Assembly (NCBI RefSeq): GCF_002831685.1
Contig: NZ_CP025119.1
Coordinates: 1,275,001-1,339,000, forward strand
Direction of reading: 5' to 3'
DNA: 64,000 bases
DNA from: Polaribacter sp. ALD11
Lineage (GTDB): Bacteria > Bacteroidota > Bacteroidia > Flavobacteriales > Flavobacteriaceae
The stretch's first letter is position 1. The number at the start of each line of letters is the position of its first letter. The notes beneath the pieces were generated by a model, which was given only the letters and a program-made list of their open reading frames with translations, had not been told where the DNA came from and did no database searches. The translations under genes and the position numbers were made by a program. Of the stretch, positions 16,066 through 25,450 are shown piece after piece.

Positions 16066-16192
16066 AACACCGTTTATAAAAAATTGCTAAATTAGTGCTT
16101 AACTAAAAGTTCGTTCCGTTTTTATGTACTTCTGATTTTCCGTTGGAAAATCCTCGCACACAAAACCGCAACTTTCCATAAACAAACTCGTT
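16066..16192 (+). repeat. attC-like site 17 (type B)
   Basis: 127 bp, arms GTTTAT / ATAAAC. Nearly identical to sites 12, 13 and 19. The right box GTTGGGTGTA opens cassette 17. Confidence 0.85.
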
Positions 16193-16207
16193 GGGTGTAA
16201 TTAAAAA

Positions 16208-16888
16208 ATGAAAATATTTAACGACTTTATAAATTTTTATAATAATCAAAATTCAGAAAAATGGAATTTTGCGGAAAATTATGTTCCAGAAATTTTTGAA
16301 TCAAAATTTATTGTTCATTGGATTTATGGAATAATTGAAAATTTTCCATTCGAGAAATATCCTTTAAAAAACGAAACATTTGAAGACCAAAACAAACGAG
16401 TGAAAATTGAAAAAGAATTTAATGTTTTACTTAAAAAAGAGGAACTGTATAAACCTGTTTCAATTAAATTTTTATCAGAAAAATTCAATGTAGAATACTC
16501 ACAGAAAACTGTTGAATTAATTCCTGAAAACCCTGGAGTTCATTATTTAGAAAACTTAAGCATAAATAAACTTAAAGAATCTCTTGAGAGGCTGAAAGAA
16601 AAGTCAAAACTGAATTTGTTAATTTATGAAAACGAAGAATATAATTATCGAATTGAAGAAGTACAAAGAGAATATGAAAATATCGGTTTGGAAAAATATT
16701 TTGAAATACAGGAATTATATGGTTTTCAATTAGACACTTGTCTTTTCGAGGAAAATTTAAACTGGTGTTTAGTAACGGCTGAAGATGTACCAATTCTATT
16801 AGGTTGCAAAAAAGATTTGGAATCTGAAATTGAACAAAAAATGAATTTGGAATTATTTAAAATAGAGAATAAACAAGAAATGTATTAA
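16208..16888 (+). CDS. hypothetical protein (cassette 17)
   Basis: A 226-residue soluble, acidic protein that I do not recognise. It has no signal peptide or membrane helix. Notable are an aromatic N-terminus (FNDFINFYNNQNSEKWNF), a central charged helix and a C-terminal stretch LNWCLVTAEDVPILLGCKK preceding a Glu-rich helix. Small acidic single-gene cassettes of this kind are often immunity- or conflict-related, but no motif supports a choice. It begins 16 bases after the core box of site 17 and ends 14 bases before the left core box of site 18, filling its cassette, which supports it as a real gene. Confidence 0.65.
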   Translation: MKIFNDFINFYNNQNSEKWNFAENYVPEIFESKFIVHWIYGIIENFPFEKYPLKNETFEDQNKRVKIEKEFNVLLKKEELYKPVSIKFLSEKFNVEYSQKTVELIPENPGVHYLENLSINKLKESLERLKEKSKLNLLIYENEEYNYRIEEVQREYENIGLEKYFEIQELYGFQLDTCLFEENLNWCLVTAEDVPILLGCKKDLESEIEQKMNLELFKIENKQEMY

Positions 16889-16902
16889 AAAAAACTACAC
16901 CC

Positions 16903-17028
16903 AACACCGTATAAAAAAAATCGCTAAATTAGTGCTCAAACAAAGGCAGTTGCATTTTTGCCAACTTCTGAATTTCCTTCGGAAATTCCTCGCTGACAAA
17001 ACCGCAACTTTTCTTATACAACAACGTT
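16903..17028 (+). repeat. attC-like site 18 (type B, arm variant GTATAA)
   Basis: 126 bp. The left box TACACCCAAC is the exact reverse complement of GTTGGGTGTA at the start of cassette 17. Arms GTATAA / TTATAC. The interior has CTGAATTTCC / GGAAATTC. The right box GTTGGCAAA opens cassette 18. Confidence 0.85.
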
Positions 17029-17479
17029 GGCAAAAACTGGTTGAAAGTCGCCAAAAAAACATTAGTTATTTAAATAAAAGTTTTGCTTAAAATTTCTGAT
17101 TCAAAATCCTTTAATCTTATGACGGCGAAAAAACAAAAATTTAGAATGTTGAAAACTCTCTCGCTCGTTAAATTTGTAAAAAGGGGAAAGTATTAGAATT
17201 TTAATAACAAGAATTTACTCAAGCGCTGAAAAAACAAAATTTCGGAATTTAGTAAAATACTGGAATTCTTACTCAAAACCTGAATTTAGCAAGTTTGCGG
17301 AATTGAACAAATTGTGGAGTTTTTACTCTTGTGAAAAATTGGAGTAAAATCCCAAAGTAAAAAATTAAACACTTTTAAAAGAAAAGTTTAAAACTGTATC
17401 TTATAAAAAAGGAAAATAATTTAAGAAGAAATAGAAAATTATAGAAAAAATTAAGCGGAAATTAAAACACGCATTTGCC
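17029..17479 (+). repeat. non-coding cassette 18, family gamma copy 4 (diverged)
   Basis: Clearly related to cassettes 11, 12 and 16 over its whole length but with many more substitutions, so it is an older relative. Same ending TTTGCCAAC and same type-B site. No gene seen. Confidence 0.75.
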
Positions 17480-17606
17480 AACACCGTTTATAAAAAATTG
17501 CTAAATTAGTGCTTAACTAAAAGTTCGTTGCGTTTTTATGTACTTCTGATTTTCCGTTGGAAAATCCTCGCACACAAAACCGCAACTTTCCATAAACAAA
17601 CACGTT
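17480..17606 (+). repeat. attC-like site 19 (type B)
   Basis: 127 bp, arms GTTTAT / ATAAAC. Ends cassette 18. The right box GTTGGCAAA opens cassette 19. Confidence 0.85.
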
Positions 17607-17657
17607 GGCAAACATTAAAAACTGAATAAGTTAAAATCAATATTTCACAGTAAATTT

Positions 17658-18242
17658 ATGGAACACTTTTTCAGAAAAGACACTCGAATTGAAAATATAA
17701 AAAACATTATAAACCCTTTTCAAAAACAACTGAATAATGTTGCAGAATTATGTAAAGATGATAGTTTTGACTGGTGGGATAATTTCTATGCTGACGACAC
17801 GGAACATTTGACAGGAACGGTTTTTATTATTTTACAAAACTATATAAATAGTAGTATTTCGGATTTATATCCTGACTTAACAAAACTTCATTTAAAGTAT
17901 TCATTAGATCAAAAAGTTTTAGAAAATTCGAAAACAACAAGAATAGAGTTAATTATAACGATAGCAAACTATTATAAACATAGAGATTTACCAAGTGAAT
18001 TACATAAATATACAATAAAACCACTTGAAGATTTAAATATAGAATATAAAGAAATTTACGATATTGAAAATAATAAATTTTTTCATAAAATGGGAGCTAG
18101 TTCTCCTGTTTTTAATGGGTTCAGTCTTTTATCTGAGAAATGGAATTTTAATGATTTAATTAAAATTGTAGAGGAATGGCGTGAAAACCTCTGGAATGAA
18201 GAAGAAAAAAAAGTTAACAAATATAAAAAACACACATTATAA
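17658..18242 (+). CDS. hypothetical helical protein (cassette 19, first gene)
   Basis: A 194-residue soluble protein without a recognised domain. It is helix-rich, with several Trp residues (DSFDWWDNFYADDTEHL). The stretch LIITIANYYKHRDLP near residue 105-120 resembles the helix of HEPN-like proteins that carries a polar-xx-His motif, but the canonical RnxxxH is absent, so I do not claim a HEPN RNase. The second gene of the cassette begins 3 bases after its stop, so the two are very likely co-translated and may act together, for example as effector and partner. The leader of about 50 bases lacks an obvious promoter element. Confidence 0.65.
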   Translation: MEHFFRKDTRIENIKNIINPFQKQLNNVAELCKDDSFDWWDNFYADDTEHLTGTVFIILQNYINSSISDLYPDLTKLHLKYSLDQKVLENSKTTRIELIITIANYYKHRDLPSELHKYTIKPLEDLNIEYKEIYDIENNKFFHKMGASSPVFNGFSLLSEKWNFNDLIKIVEEWRENLWNEEEKKVNKYKKHTL

Positions 18243-18245
18243 AAA

Positions 18246-18569
18246 ATGAAATCTCTTAAAAAATATGAACATATAACTGATTTAATACACTTTGCTGCAC
18301 TAAACGAAAAAATTAGAGAAGAAATAAAAAAATATTATTTTATACCTGATATGTCTGGAAGAGCTAATTTTTTACATCTCTTTGAATATACAAATAAACC
18401 TGAACAAAAAATTTTCTCTTTATGTAATGAATATGAAGAATGGGAAGAGAAAAAAGAAGAGATTGAATTATATACTGAAACTGAATTTAAAATAAGTATT
18501 GTAGGAAACCCTCATTGGACACACTGTAAAAAATGTATTAAAAAATTCAATATTCGAAAAATAGATTAA
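18246..18569 (+). CDS. hypothetical small protein with a C-terminal CxxC (cassette 19, second gene)
   Basis: A 107-residue charged protein, no known family. It starts 3 bases after the stop of the previous gene. The C-terminus holds HWTHCKKCIKKF, a possible metal-binding His/Cys pair set (His, Cys, Cys) of zinc-ribbon type, though only one CxxC is present. The N-terminal half is helical (KIREEIKKYYF), the middle acidic (EYEEWEEKKEEIELYTE). The stop is followed by about 55 non-coding bases before site 20. Pairing with the helical partner suggests a two-gene module; its role is not visible. Confidence 0.6.
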   Translation: MKSLKKYEHITDLIHFAALNEKIREEIKKYYFIPDMSGRANFLHLFEYTNKPEQKIFSLCNEYEEWEEKKEEIELYTETEFKISIVGNPHWTHCKKCIKKFNIRKID

Positions 18570-18626
18570 AACAAAATGAAACGTTATAAAATTCAAATTT
18601 GTTATTGAATAAAAAAACGATTTGCC

Positions 18627-18752
18627 AACACCGTATATAATTTATTGCTAGCTTCTCGCTTACTTACGAAAGTCCTCGCGGACTTTCTTGGTCGGTAATT
18701 ATTTACTAAATTAGTTGCTTTAAATACGCAACAAACCATATACAAACACGTT
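18627..18752 (+). repeat. attC-like site 20 (type A)
   Basis: 126 bp, arms GTATAT / ATATAC, inner stem GAAAGTCC / GGACTTTC. The left box TTTGCCAAC matches the reverse complement of GTTGGCAAA at the start of cassette 19. The right box GTTACCAAAA opens cassette 20. Confidence 0.85.
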
Positions 18753-19183
18753 ACCAAAAATAGCTCAATCACTCAAATCCTGAATTTAAAATAGCATTTA
18801 AAAGCTAAAAAAAAGAATTTAAAATTGCGGAACACTCTCTGAAGATTGGAAAATTCTGAAAGAATTTTGTTTACATTTTTGAGAATTTAGAAAAATAAAA
18901 AGTAAAAACTGAGCAGTGTGGAATTGAGCAAAATGCGGAGTAAAATCTGTGTAAAATTATCTTTAAAACGAAAACTCAGAAAGGCTGAGAATTTCTTTAA
19001 AATCAAAAAAAAAAGTAAAAATTATTGGCGGAATTAAGCATGTAAGAAAACACTCAAACGCTGAAAAACCAAAATTGCGGAATTGAGCAAGATGTGGAAT
19101 TAAAATATTGGCGGAATTTTCACTCGAACGCTGAATTTAGAAAATAATAAGAAAAATTGGAAAATAAAAAAACTACTTTTGGT
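18753..19183 (+). repeat. non-coding cassette 20, family delta
   Basis: No gene. Distinct from gamma overall but shares the phrase ACTCAAACGCTGAAAAACC followed by AAAATTGCGGAATT (about 19050-19082), with further GCGGAATT and GTGGAATT words repeated nearby. It therefore looks built from the same repeat vocabulary as the gamma cassettes. Confidence 0.65.
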
Positions 19184-19310
19184 AACACCGTGTATAAAAA
19201 ATTGCTTATTTTTAGCTTAACCGAAGGCAGTTGCATTTTTACTCACTTCAATTTTCCTGCGGAAAATAGCCGTTCATAAAAATCGCAACTTTCCATAACA
19301 CAACAACGTT
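19184..19310 (+). repeat. attC-like site 21 (type B)
   Basis: 127 bp. The left box TTTTGGTAAC is the exact reverse complement of GTTACCAAAA at the start of cassette 20. The arms GTGTAT / ATAACAC contain one extra base on the right. The right box GTTGTAAGTA opens the large cassette 21. Confidence 0.85.
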
Positions 19311-19592
19311 GTAAGTAATGCAGAAATCCTACTAAAATTGAACATTTGAACTAAAAAAGCCAACGCGCAAACAGCACATTTATTTTTTTGCCAACGCTAA
19401 ATGCCAAATCTGAAAAAATAAAAGAGCTGTTTTTTGCCAACGCTCAGATAGGATTGAGGAAATCCGTAAAGCAATAAACAAAAAAAGAAATACATTAGCC
19501 AAATTGAATTATTCTGAACACATAAGCTAAAGCTAAAAAGCAAAAAAGCTATTTTTAGCAAACGCGAAAAAGAACTGACAAAAAGAGAATGA
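19311..19592 (+). other. leader of cassette 21: GCCAACGC octamers, no gene
   Basis: Non-coding. Exact GCCAACGC octamers at 19359-19366, 19390-19397 and 19436-19443, plus a degenerate one near 19558, in otherwise A-rich sequence. Several follow runs of T (TTTTTTGCCAACGC). The 14-mer ACATTTGAACTAAA at 19342-19355 is repeated after the operon. No clear -7/-33 promoter was found. Confidence 0.6.
19342..19355 (+). repeat. 14-bp direct repeat flanking the operon, left copy
   Basis: ACATTTGAACTAAA here and at 27852-27865, an exact match in the same orientation on the two sides of the four-gene operon. Could mark the ends of a module nested in the cassette. Confidence 0.5.
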
Positions 19593-22500
19593 ATGGCATA
19601 CCATAATAATGAAGATATTTTTGATGACGAACCTATAGAATTAATAATAAGATTCGAAAATAAAGCAGTAAGTACTCTTAATAAACAAAATAAAGGAAGC
19701 TTTGAAGAATTAAAAAGATGGATTGAAAACAAATCAACAAAATGCTTCTTTCAAAAGAAAAATGAGGACGAACATAAAGTAATTTTTCACATTGAAAATA
19801 AGCAAATTGAAATTGTTTTAAAATGGCAAGAGCAAACTTTCGACTATAAAACAATAATAAATCAAAAATCAAAAAATGTAATATCTGAAATTCAACAACT
19901 CAATTCAGATGAATATACTGTTGCTGAAAATTGTACAGTAAAATTAATTGACTTCAAAAAACCTTATCGCTCGCAAAGAGAATTAGAAGATTTATATAGC
20001 AAAATATGTAATCTTGAAGTTTCGCCAAAATCAGAAATTGAAAATCAACAAGAAATTTGGGATAAATGGATTGAAGCACAACAACTCATTCTTAATAAAA
20101 ATTCTCAACCATTAGAAATAGTCAGATACGACCAACCGATTAATATTAGCGAATCACTCTATCAATTTCGAGTTAAATTAAAACAAGAAGAAAATCCAGA
20201 GTTTAAAAATATTGAAAAGACTATTGCAGAAGAACCATTCAATCTAAACGAAAGAATAAATCCTGATGGAAGCCTATTTTTGAGATTTAAAGATATTAGT
20301 GATGTATTAGACAGAGTTATCCAAAAAGACTTTACAAACATACTCGAAAGGAATAATCAAATTGCTTGTGTACTTAAAATTACACCTTTTTCAATATCAA
20401 ATAAAATAAGTAAAGCGTTTAACAACCGTTTTATTGTTTCAAATAATAGCGATACAATAAGTGTTTACATAAATAATTTCTCTCAAAAAAGAGAGGTTGT
20501 AGATAAAATGTTTTTAGAGCAATTTTACTTTAAAAGTTATGGAGCAGAGTTTGAAATTGACTGGCATTGCAATATAAAATTAGACAAAAACTTAAATATA
20601 GACGACCATTTATTGAGACGATTAAGACATAATGTTTTTTCACGAAAGCATAATGAAATTGATAGTCTAAAAAAAATGTACCAAGAATTAGTCACAATTT
20701 TCGGGAAAGAAAAAGTTAAGTCAAAAGTATATATACAATTCGACCAATCAAGAGTCAACGAACAAGTAAGGTTTGAAAACTCAACATTTAAAAACACTTT
20801 TTGGACTGAAATAAAACGAGAATTTTATTCATTCGATTTTGATACAAATGTTAGTGAATCACAACAAACTGTTGCTTTTGAATTTATAGATTATTCAGAT
20901 TTAAAATTAAAATACGAGAAAATAAAATCTTTAAATAGATTTAATATTATGCTTTCGCCATTAAATGACGATTTTAAATTCAAAGTAAAAATTGACATTA
21001 TAGCTAAAAAATCTAAAAAGGAAGAGTTCTTAGATAAAACTAAACATCTTGCAGGTTCTGAGTTTTATATAGATAAAGGAGATAATTTTGAATACAATAA
21101 AAGACAAGTAGTAATAGGAAATTTGAATGGACGAAATTCAGACTTCAATTATTATGTTTTCAATTTACCATATAAATGGTCAGATGATAAACGTCAAACA
21201 GATAAGTTTTTCAAATTTATTGAGGAAGAACCTAAAATAAAACTTGTTACACCAAATTTAAGAGGCGACCAAGCAAAAATATCTTGGTTAAATGAAGCAA
21301 TGAATAAAATTACTAATCCAAAAGAAGGATTAGACTTAAAACCTGTAAACGAAAAAATCAAAGATTTTATTTTTGATAGTTCAAAAGCTGAAGAGATTTA
21401 TAAAAACCTCTCAAAAGATGAGGAGGAATGGAATGAATTAAAAAGACACGAATTACTAATCTTAAACGATTCTCAAAGAAAAGCTGTTTTATCTGCTTTA
21501 AATTGTACAGATTTAGCATTGCTTCAAGGTCCACCAGGAACTGGAAAAACAACAGTAATTGCAGAAATGATTTGGCAAATGGTAAGAGTAAAACAAGAAC
21601 AAAAAATTCTTTTAACCTCTGAAACAAACCTTGCTGTAGATAACGCATTAGAAAAATTACTAAACAAGAATCATACACTAGTAAAACCAATACGTTTTGG
21701 AAGAGCTAGTAAATTTGAAGAAGAAGGAAAAAAGTATGCATTTGAGCGTATAATGAAATGGGTTGATGAAAAATTTGAAACGGATGATAATTACGAAAAT
21801 GAAGTTTTAGAAGAAGATGATGTTGAAATAGTTGAAGAAGATTTTTACAATAATTCTGTACAATTATGGATGCGAAGAATTGCTAACAATTCTCAACAAT
21901 CTAATCCAAAATATAGTGACATTATGAAAGATTGGGCTTTTGAAATGGCTCAACCTGATAAAGAAATGAAAACCTTATTTAAAGATAAATACTTTAAATA
22001 TGCAAATGTTGTTGGTAGCACAAGTAGTTCAGCAGGAAGTCCAAATTTCGGAGCAGATTATCAACGAATTTTCAACGATTATGAAGGCGAATTAGACATT
22101 GGACAATTATATAAAAAGACAAAAAATCTAAGTAAAAAATATAATGATTTTAATGGTAGATATCAAGGAATGAATCTTTACGATATAATCAAGCCAATTG
22201 AATTTGATACAGTAATAACAGATGAAGCAAGTAAAGCGACACCACCAGAATTATTACTACCAATGTGTTTTGGTCGCAAAAATATTATAATTGGCGACCA
22301 TAGACAATTACCACCAATGCTTCACGATAAGACTTTCAAAGAAACATTAGAATCACTTGAAACAACAGAAGCAAAAGAATTAGCATCTGAAATTAATAAG
22401 GACTTTGTAGAAACTTCTCAATTTGAAAGATTAATAATGCATCCTAAAGTTTCACCAACCATTAAATCTACATTTAATGAACAATATAGAATGCATCCAA

Positions 22501-23240
22501 AAATCAACAATGTAATTAAACAATTCTACTTAGATGAAGGTGGTTTAGAACCTGGAAAGCCTATAAAGGAAAATGCAAATGACACCAATCTAAACAATCC
22601 GTTTTCTAGACATCACGGATTTTTACTTAATAAATTTATAAATCCAGATATTCATACTATTTGGGTTAATGTGGATGAACCAGAAGAATTAAGCGGAACA
22701 TCAAGAATAAATAATTATGAAATTGAAGCTGTTGAGCTAGTCATAAAACTACTTAAAAAATCAAATGGATTTGAAGAGTATATGAAACATTGGCAAAACA
22801 GTAACGACAAAAATAAAGTTCAAGAAGAACAAGAAATTGGTTTAATTAGTTTTTACGGACATCAAGTATCAAAACTGAAAGAAGTTGCCTTAAAAGCAAG
22901 AAACAAATATGATATTCCAGTTCGATTAAATACTGTAGATAAATTTCAAGGAATGGAAAGAAATATCATTATTGTTTCTACAGTAAGAAGTGATAAAAAG
23001 ATTGAAAACGGAGTAACAAAAACGAATAAAGATATTGGCTTTGCAAAATCACCAAAACGATTAAATGTTGCTTTATCAAGAGCAAAACGATTATTAATTG
23101 TAGTAGGTAATAAAAATATGTTCTATAACTTTAAAGATAATACTGGAATTCAAATTTACAAAAATGTAATTGACACAATTAAAAACGAAGGGATTGTTGT
23201 TGATTTTAGCGACTTAAAAAAAGAATTTGGAGATGACTAA
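19593..23240 (+). CDS. SF1 superfamily (UPF1/Dna2-like) helicase with long unassigned N-terminus
   Basis: A 1215-residue protein. The C-terminal half is an SF1B UPF1-like helicase: Walker A GPPGTGKT (646-653), Walker B DEAS (877-880), motif III GDHRQLPP (901-908), motif IV EQYRMHP (963-969), motif V DKFQGME (1116-1122) and motif VI ALSRAKR (1160-1166). All key residues are present, so ATP-driven nucleic-acid unwinding is expected. The first 600 residues are unassigned and may sense the substrate. Its stop overlaps the ATG of the PIN-domain gene (ATGACTAA), showing tight co-translation. It is the first gene of the 8.7-kb cassette 21. Helicase plus nuclease in a mobile cassette suggests anti-phage defence or RNA surveillance, by inference. 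The ATG at 19593 follows another ATG two codons out of phase. Confidence 0.9.
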   Translation: MAYHNNEDIFDDEPIELIIRFENKAVSTLNKQNKGSFEELKRWIENKSTKCFFQKKNEDEHKVIFHIENKQIEIVLKWQEQTFDYKTIINQKSKNVISEIQQLNSDEYTVAENCTVKLIDFKKPYRSQRELEDLYSKICNLEVSPKSEIENQQEIWDKWIEAQQLILNKNSQPLEIVRYDQPINISESLYQFRVKLKQEENPEFKNIEKTIAEEPFNLNERINPDGSLFLRFKDISDVLDRVIQKDFTNILERNNQIACVLKITPFSISNKISKAFNNRFIVSNNSDTISVYINNFSQKREVVDKMFLEQFYFKSYGAEFEIDWHCNIKLDKNLNIDDHLLRRLRHNVFSRKHNEIDSLKKMYQELVTIFGKEKVKSKVYIQFDQSRVNEQVRFENSTFKNTFWTEIKREFYSFDFDTNVSESQQTVAFEFIDYSDLKLKYEKIKSLNRFNIMLSPLNDDFKFKVKIDIIAKKSKKEEFLDKTKHLAGSEFYIDKGDNFEYNKRQVVIGNLNGRNSDFNYYVFNLPYKWSDDKRQTDKFFKFIEEEPKIKLVTPNLRGDQAKISWLNEAMNKITNPKEGLDLKPVNEKIKDFIFDSSKAEEIYKNLSKDEEEWNELKRHELLILNDSQRKAVLSALNCTDLALLQGPPGTGKTTVIAEMIWQMVRVKQEQKILLTSETNLAVDNALEKLLNKNHTLVKPIRFGRASKFEEEGKKYAFERIMKWVDEKFETDDNYENEVLEEDDVEIVEEDFYNNSVQLWMRRIANNSQQSNPKYSDIMKDWAFEMAQPDKEMKTLFKDKYFKYANVVGSTSSSAGSPNFGADYQRIFNDYEGELDIGQLYKKTKNLSKKYNDFNGRYQGMNLYDIIKPIEFDTVITDEASKATPPELLLPMCFGRKNIIIGDHRQLPPMLHDKTFKETLESLETTEAKELASEINKDFVETSQFERLIMHPKVSPTIKSTFNEQYRMHPKINNVIKQFYLDEGGLEPGKPIKENANDTNLNNPFSRHHGFLLNKFINPDIHTIWVNVDEPEELSGTSRINNYEIEAVELVIKLLKKSNGFEEYMKHWQNSNDKNKVQEEQEIGLISFYGHQVSKLKEVALKARNKYDIPVRLNTVDKFQGMERNIIIVSTVRSDKKIENGVTKTNKDIGFAKSPKRLNVALSRAKRLLIVVGNKNMFYNFKDNTGIQIYKNVIDTIKNEGIVVDFSDLKKEFGDD

Positions 23241-25449
23241 TGACCTAGACTACAACATATTTAAAGCAATAGAACAAGATAAAAAACTAACAGAAATATA
23301 TCTTGGTTATAAACCTTTTGACTGGTTTTTTACAAAAGCAAAGTATTCTGCAACTTGTACAGAAGCAGTTGAATTTACATTGTTTGACAAGACTATTTGT
23401 GGTTTACTAAATATTGAAAACGCATTAAGCTTTGAAGAAATTGGCGAGATTTTAGGATTTAACGTAACAGATAATCCATCTCAAAAAAAATATAAAGATT
23501 TTGCAGAATATGAAATCTTGAAAGATGCTTTACAAAGTTTAGAAGAGTTTGAAATGATAACTACTGGAGATAATTCTTATTCTTATTGTCAATTGACAGA
23601 TATAGGAAAGGAATACTTTCAAAAAGGCAAAAAATTTAAAGTCCATACAAATAAGCAGTTTGAGTTATATTTTGACAACACAAATAATGACCATTCAATA
23701 GCAAAAGATAATTTTGAGTTTTTGAAAAGTGTTAATGCTGAAGAAAATTCAATTAATTCTAGGATTAATTATGAAGATGAACAACTATTAAAATCATTTT
23801 CAGAAAATCAAATCCCTGAAATTTATAATGTTCAAAAAATGAATTCTTTTAAGGATTCTGTTCTAATCGAAAAAGAACATAAATCTGCTACTTTATATGC
23901 AGTCTTTTTGGTTGATGCAATTTCTGGAAAATATAGAACTCTTGTTTATGAAGAATATTCAAAAACAACTAAAGATTACTTTTCTTCATTTTTACACGAA
24001 AACAAAGTAAACGCAGACAATTTGTTTTTTCAAATTTTACAAAAATATGGTATTTATCAAAATCCAAATTCTAATGATTTTTCATATCGAGAAGTATTAA
24101 TTAAATCTCAAAAAGAAATTGAAAGGATAATAGCTGAGGATAAAAATATTTCTGAAAAAATCGCAAAAAACATCAATCAACTAAAATTTATTGAACCATT
24201 TATGTTTATTGATAAATTAGATACAATTATCAAAAATTCAGAAAATGAAGTTTGGTTAATGTTTAATAAGGTTTCAGGTTTACTAATTGAAACATTATCT
24301 AAAATTATTATCGACATAAAAGATAAATATCTTTTCATTTATCTTCCTGTTAGTGTTGATTTAGAAACTGAATTAGAAGAGTTTAAAAGTAAAGTTTCAG
24401 AAACTTTAAATTCATATTTAATAATTGGCAACATAGATGAATTTAACGTAATAACTGAAAACTCAAACAAAACATCTATATATAAAAAAGAAATTTTTCC
24501 TTTAGAAATAAATAAAAAATCAATCAAATATCAATTCGTTAAAAAGTATTCAAATGTAGATATTAAAGAACATATTGACACTTTTAGACGAGATTTTGCA
24601 GATGAGTATGTAGAAAATATTAGTAATGAAATAGACTCTCTAATTGCTAAAAAAATAAATAGTGACGATTTATCTAATTATAGCATAGAAGAAATTAAGG
24701 ATATTGATTTTAAAATAACCCCTTTTAATAACGTAACTGAATACGATTTAATTTTAAGTGAAATTAAAGAAAATAAGATAGCATTACTAAATGCTGTAAA
24801 AAATGCAAAAAACGGGAAAATAGAATCCTTCATTGCGTCAATGTTAGAAGAGCTGAAAAGTTTAGAGTTATCTGAAGAAAGAAAATTTAAAACTTTACAA
24901 TCAAAAATAAATAAAGAAAAAGAAAAATTTAAAGAGATAGAATCTGGTTTATTTTTAGAATTGGAAAAGAAGTTTTTACTTAAAGAGAAAGAGTTTGAAT
25001 TAATAAAAAAGAGGAAATCAATAATTATTGACACAAATATTCTAATAGAAGAACCAAAAATAATTGATATAATTGGTTCGCTTCAAAATATTATTTTTTC
25101 TGCTAAAGTCATTGATGAACTAGATGGTTTAAAAAATAGAAGTGAAACTAAAGAAAAGGCACAAGAAGCAATTAGAGAAATCCGCAAACATCAAAAAAAT
25201 AGAAATATAAGCTTCAATACAAGTAAAGTTGATAACTTACCTGATGATTTAAATAAAAAATCACCTGATAATATGATTTTATCTGTCGCATTGCAATACC
25301 AAAAAAGAAACCCTATTCTTTTAACTAATGATAAAGGTTTGCAAATTAAAGCTGAAATGTTAGAGATTCCGGCTAAAACAATTACTGAATTAACCTCTTT
25401 ACTTTCTCTTAGCAAAAGAAATAGAACCAACAATAGAAAAAAACGATAA
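23233..25449 (+). CDS. large protein with C-terminal PIN nuclease domain
   Basis: A 738-residue protein starting at the ATG at 23233, which overlaps the helicase stop by 8 bases; the TTG at 23227 is an unneeded alternative. The C-terminal 140 residues are a PIN RNase domain with all four acidic residues: Asp600 (IIIDTNILI), Glu629 (VIDELDGLK), Asp679 (KSPDNMIL) and Asp700 (LLTNDKGLQ), resembling PIN domains of the PhoH2/YlaK type. Residues 50-130 look like a winged helix (SFEEIGEILGF, then CQLTDIGKEYF). The middle 350 residues are unassigned and a long coiled coil precedes the PIN domain (about 530-598). With the helicase it probably forms an RNA-unwinding and cutting pair. The PIN call is firm; the rest is inference. 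Confidence 0.85.
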   Translation: MTNDLDYNIFKAIEQDKKLTEIYLGYKPFDWFFTKAKYSATCTEAVEFTLFDKTICGLLNIENALSFEEIGEILGFNVTDNPSQKKYKDFAEYEILKDALQSLEEFEMITTGDNSYSYCQLTDIGKEYFQKGKKFKVHTNKQFELYFDNTNNDHSIAKDNFEFLKSVNAEENSINSRINYEDEQLLKSFSENQIPEIYNVQKMNSFKDSVLIEKEHKSATLYAVFLVDAISGKYRTLVYEEYSKTTKDYFSSFLHENKVNADNLFFQILQKYGIYQNPNSNDFSYREVLIKSQKEIERIIAEDKNISEKIAKNINQLKFIEPFMFIDKLDTIIKNSENEVWLMFNKVSGLLIETLSKIIIDIKDKYLFIYLPVSVDLETELEEFKSKVSETLNSYLIIGNIDEFNVITENSNKTSIYKKEIFPLEINKKSIKYQFVKKYSNVDIKEHIDTFRRDFADEYVENISNEIDSLIAKKINSDDLSNYSIEEIKDIDFKITPFNNVTEYDLILSEIKENKIALLNAVKNAKNGKIESFIASMLEELKSLELSEERKFKTLQSKINKEKEKFKEIESGLFLELEKKFLLKEKEFELIKKRKSIIIDTNILIEEPKIIDIIGSLQNIIFSAKVIDELDGLKNRSETKEKAQEAIREIRKHQKNRNISFNTSKVDNLPDDLNKKSPDNMILSVALQYQKRNPILLTNDKGLQIKAEMLEIPAKTITELTSLLSLSKRNRTNNRKKR

Positions 25450-25450
25450 T

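Noticed and set aside
17658..18242. Calling the cassette-19 protein a HEPN RNase
   Set aside because: The expected R-polar-xxx-His motif is not present; only a loosely similar YYKHRD stretch is.
23663..24765. A phospholipase-D-like fold in the middle of the PIN protein
   Set aside because: The strand pattern looked suggestive but no HxK(x)4D motif is present, so no call was made.
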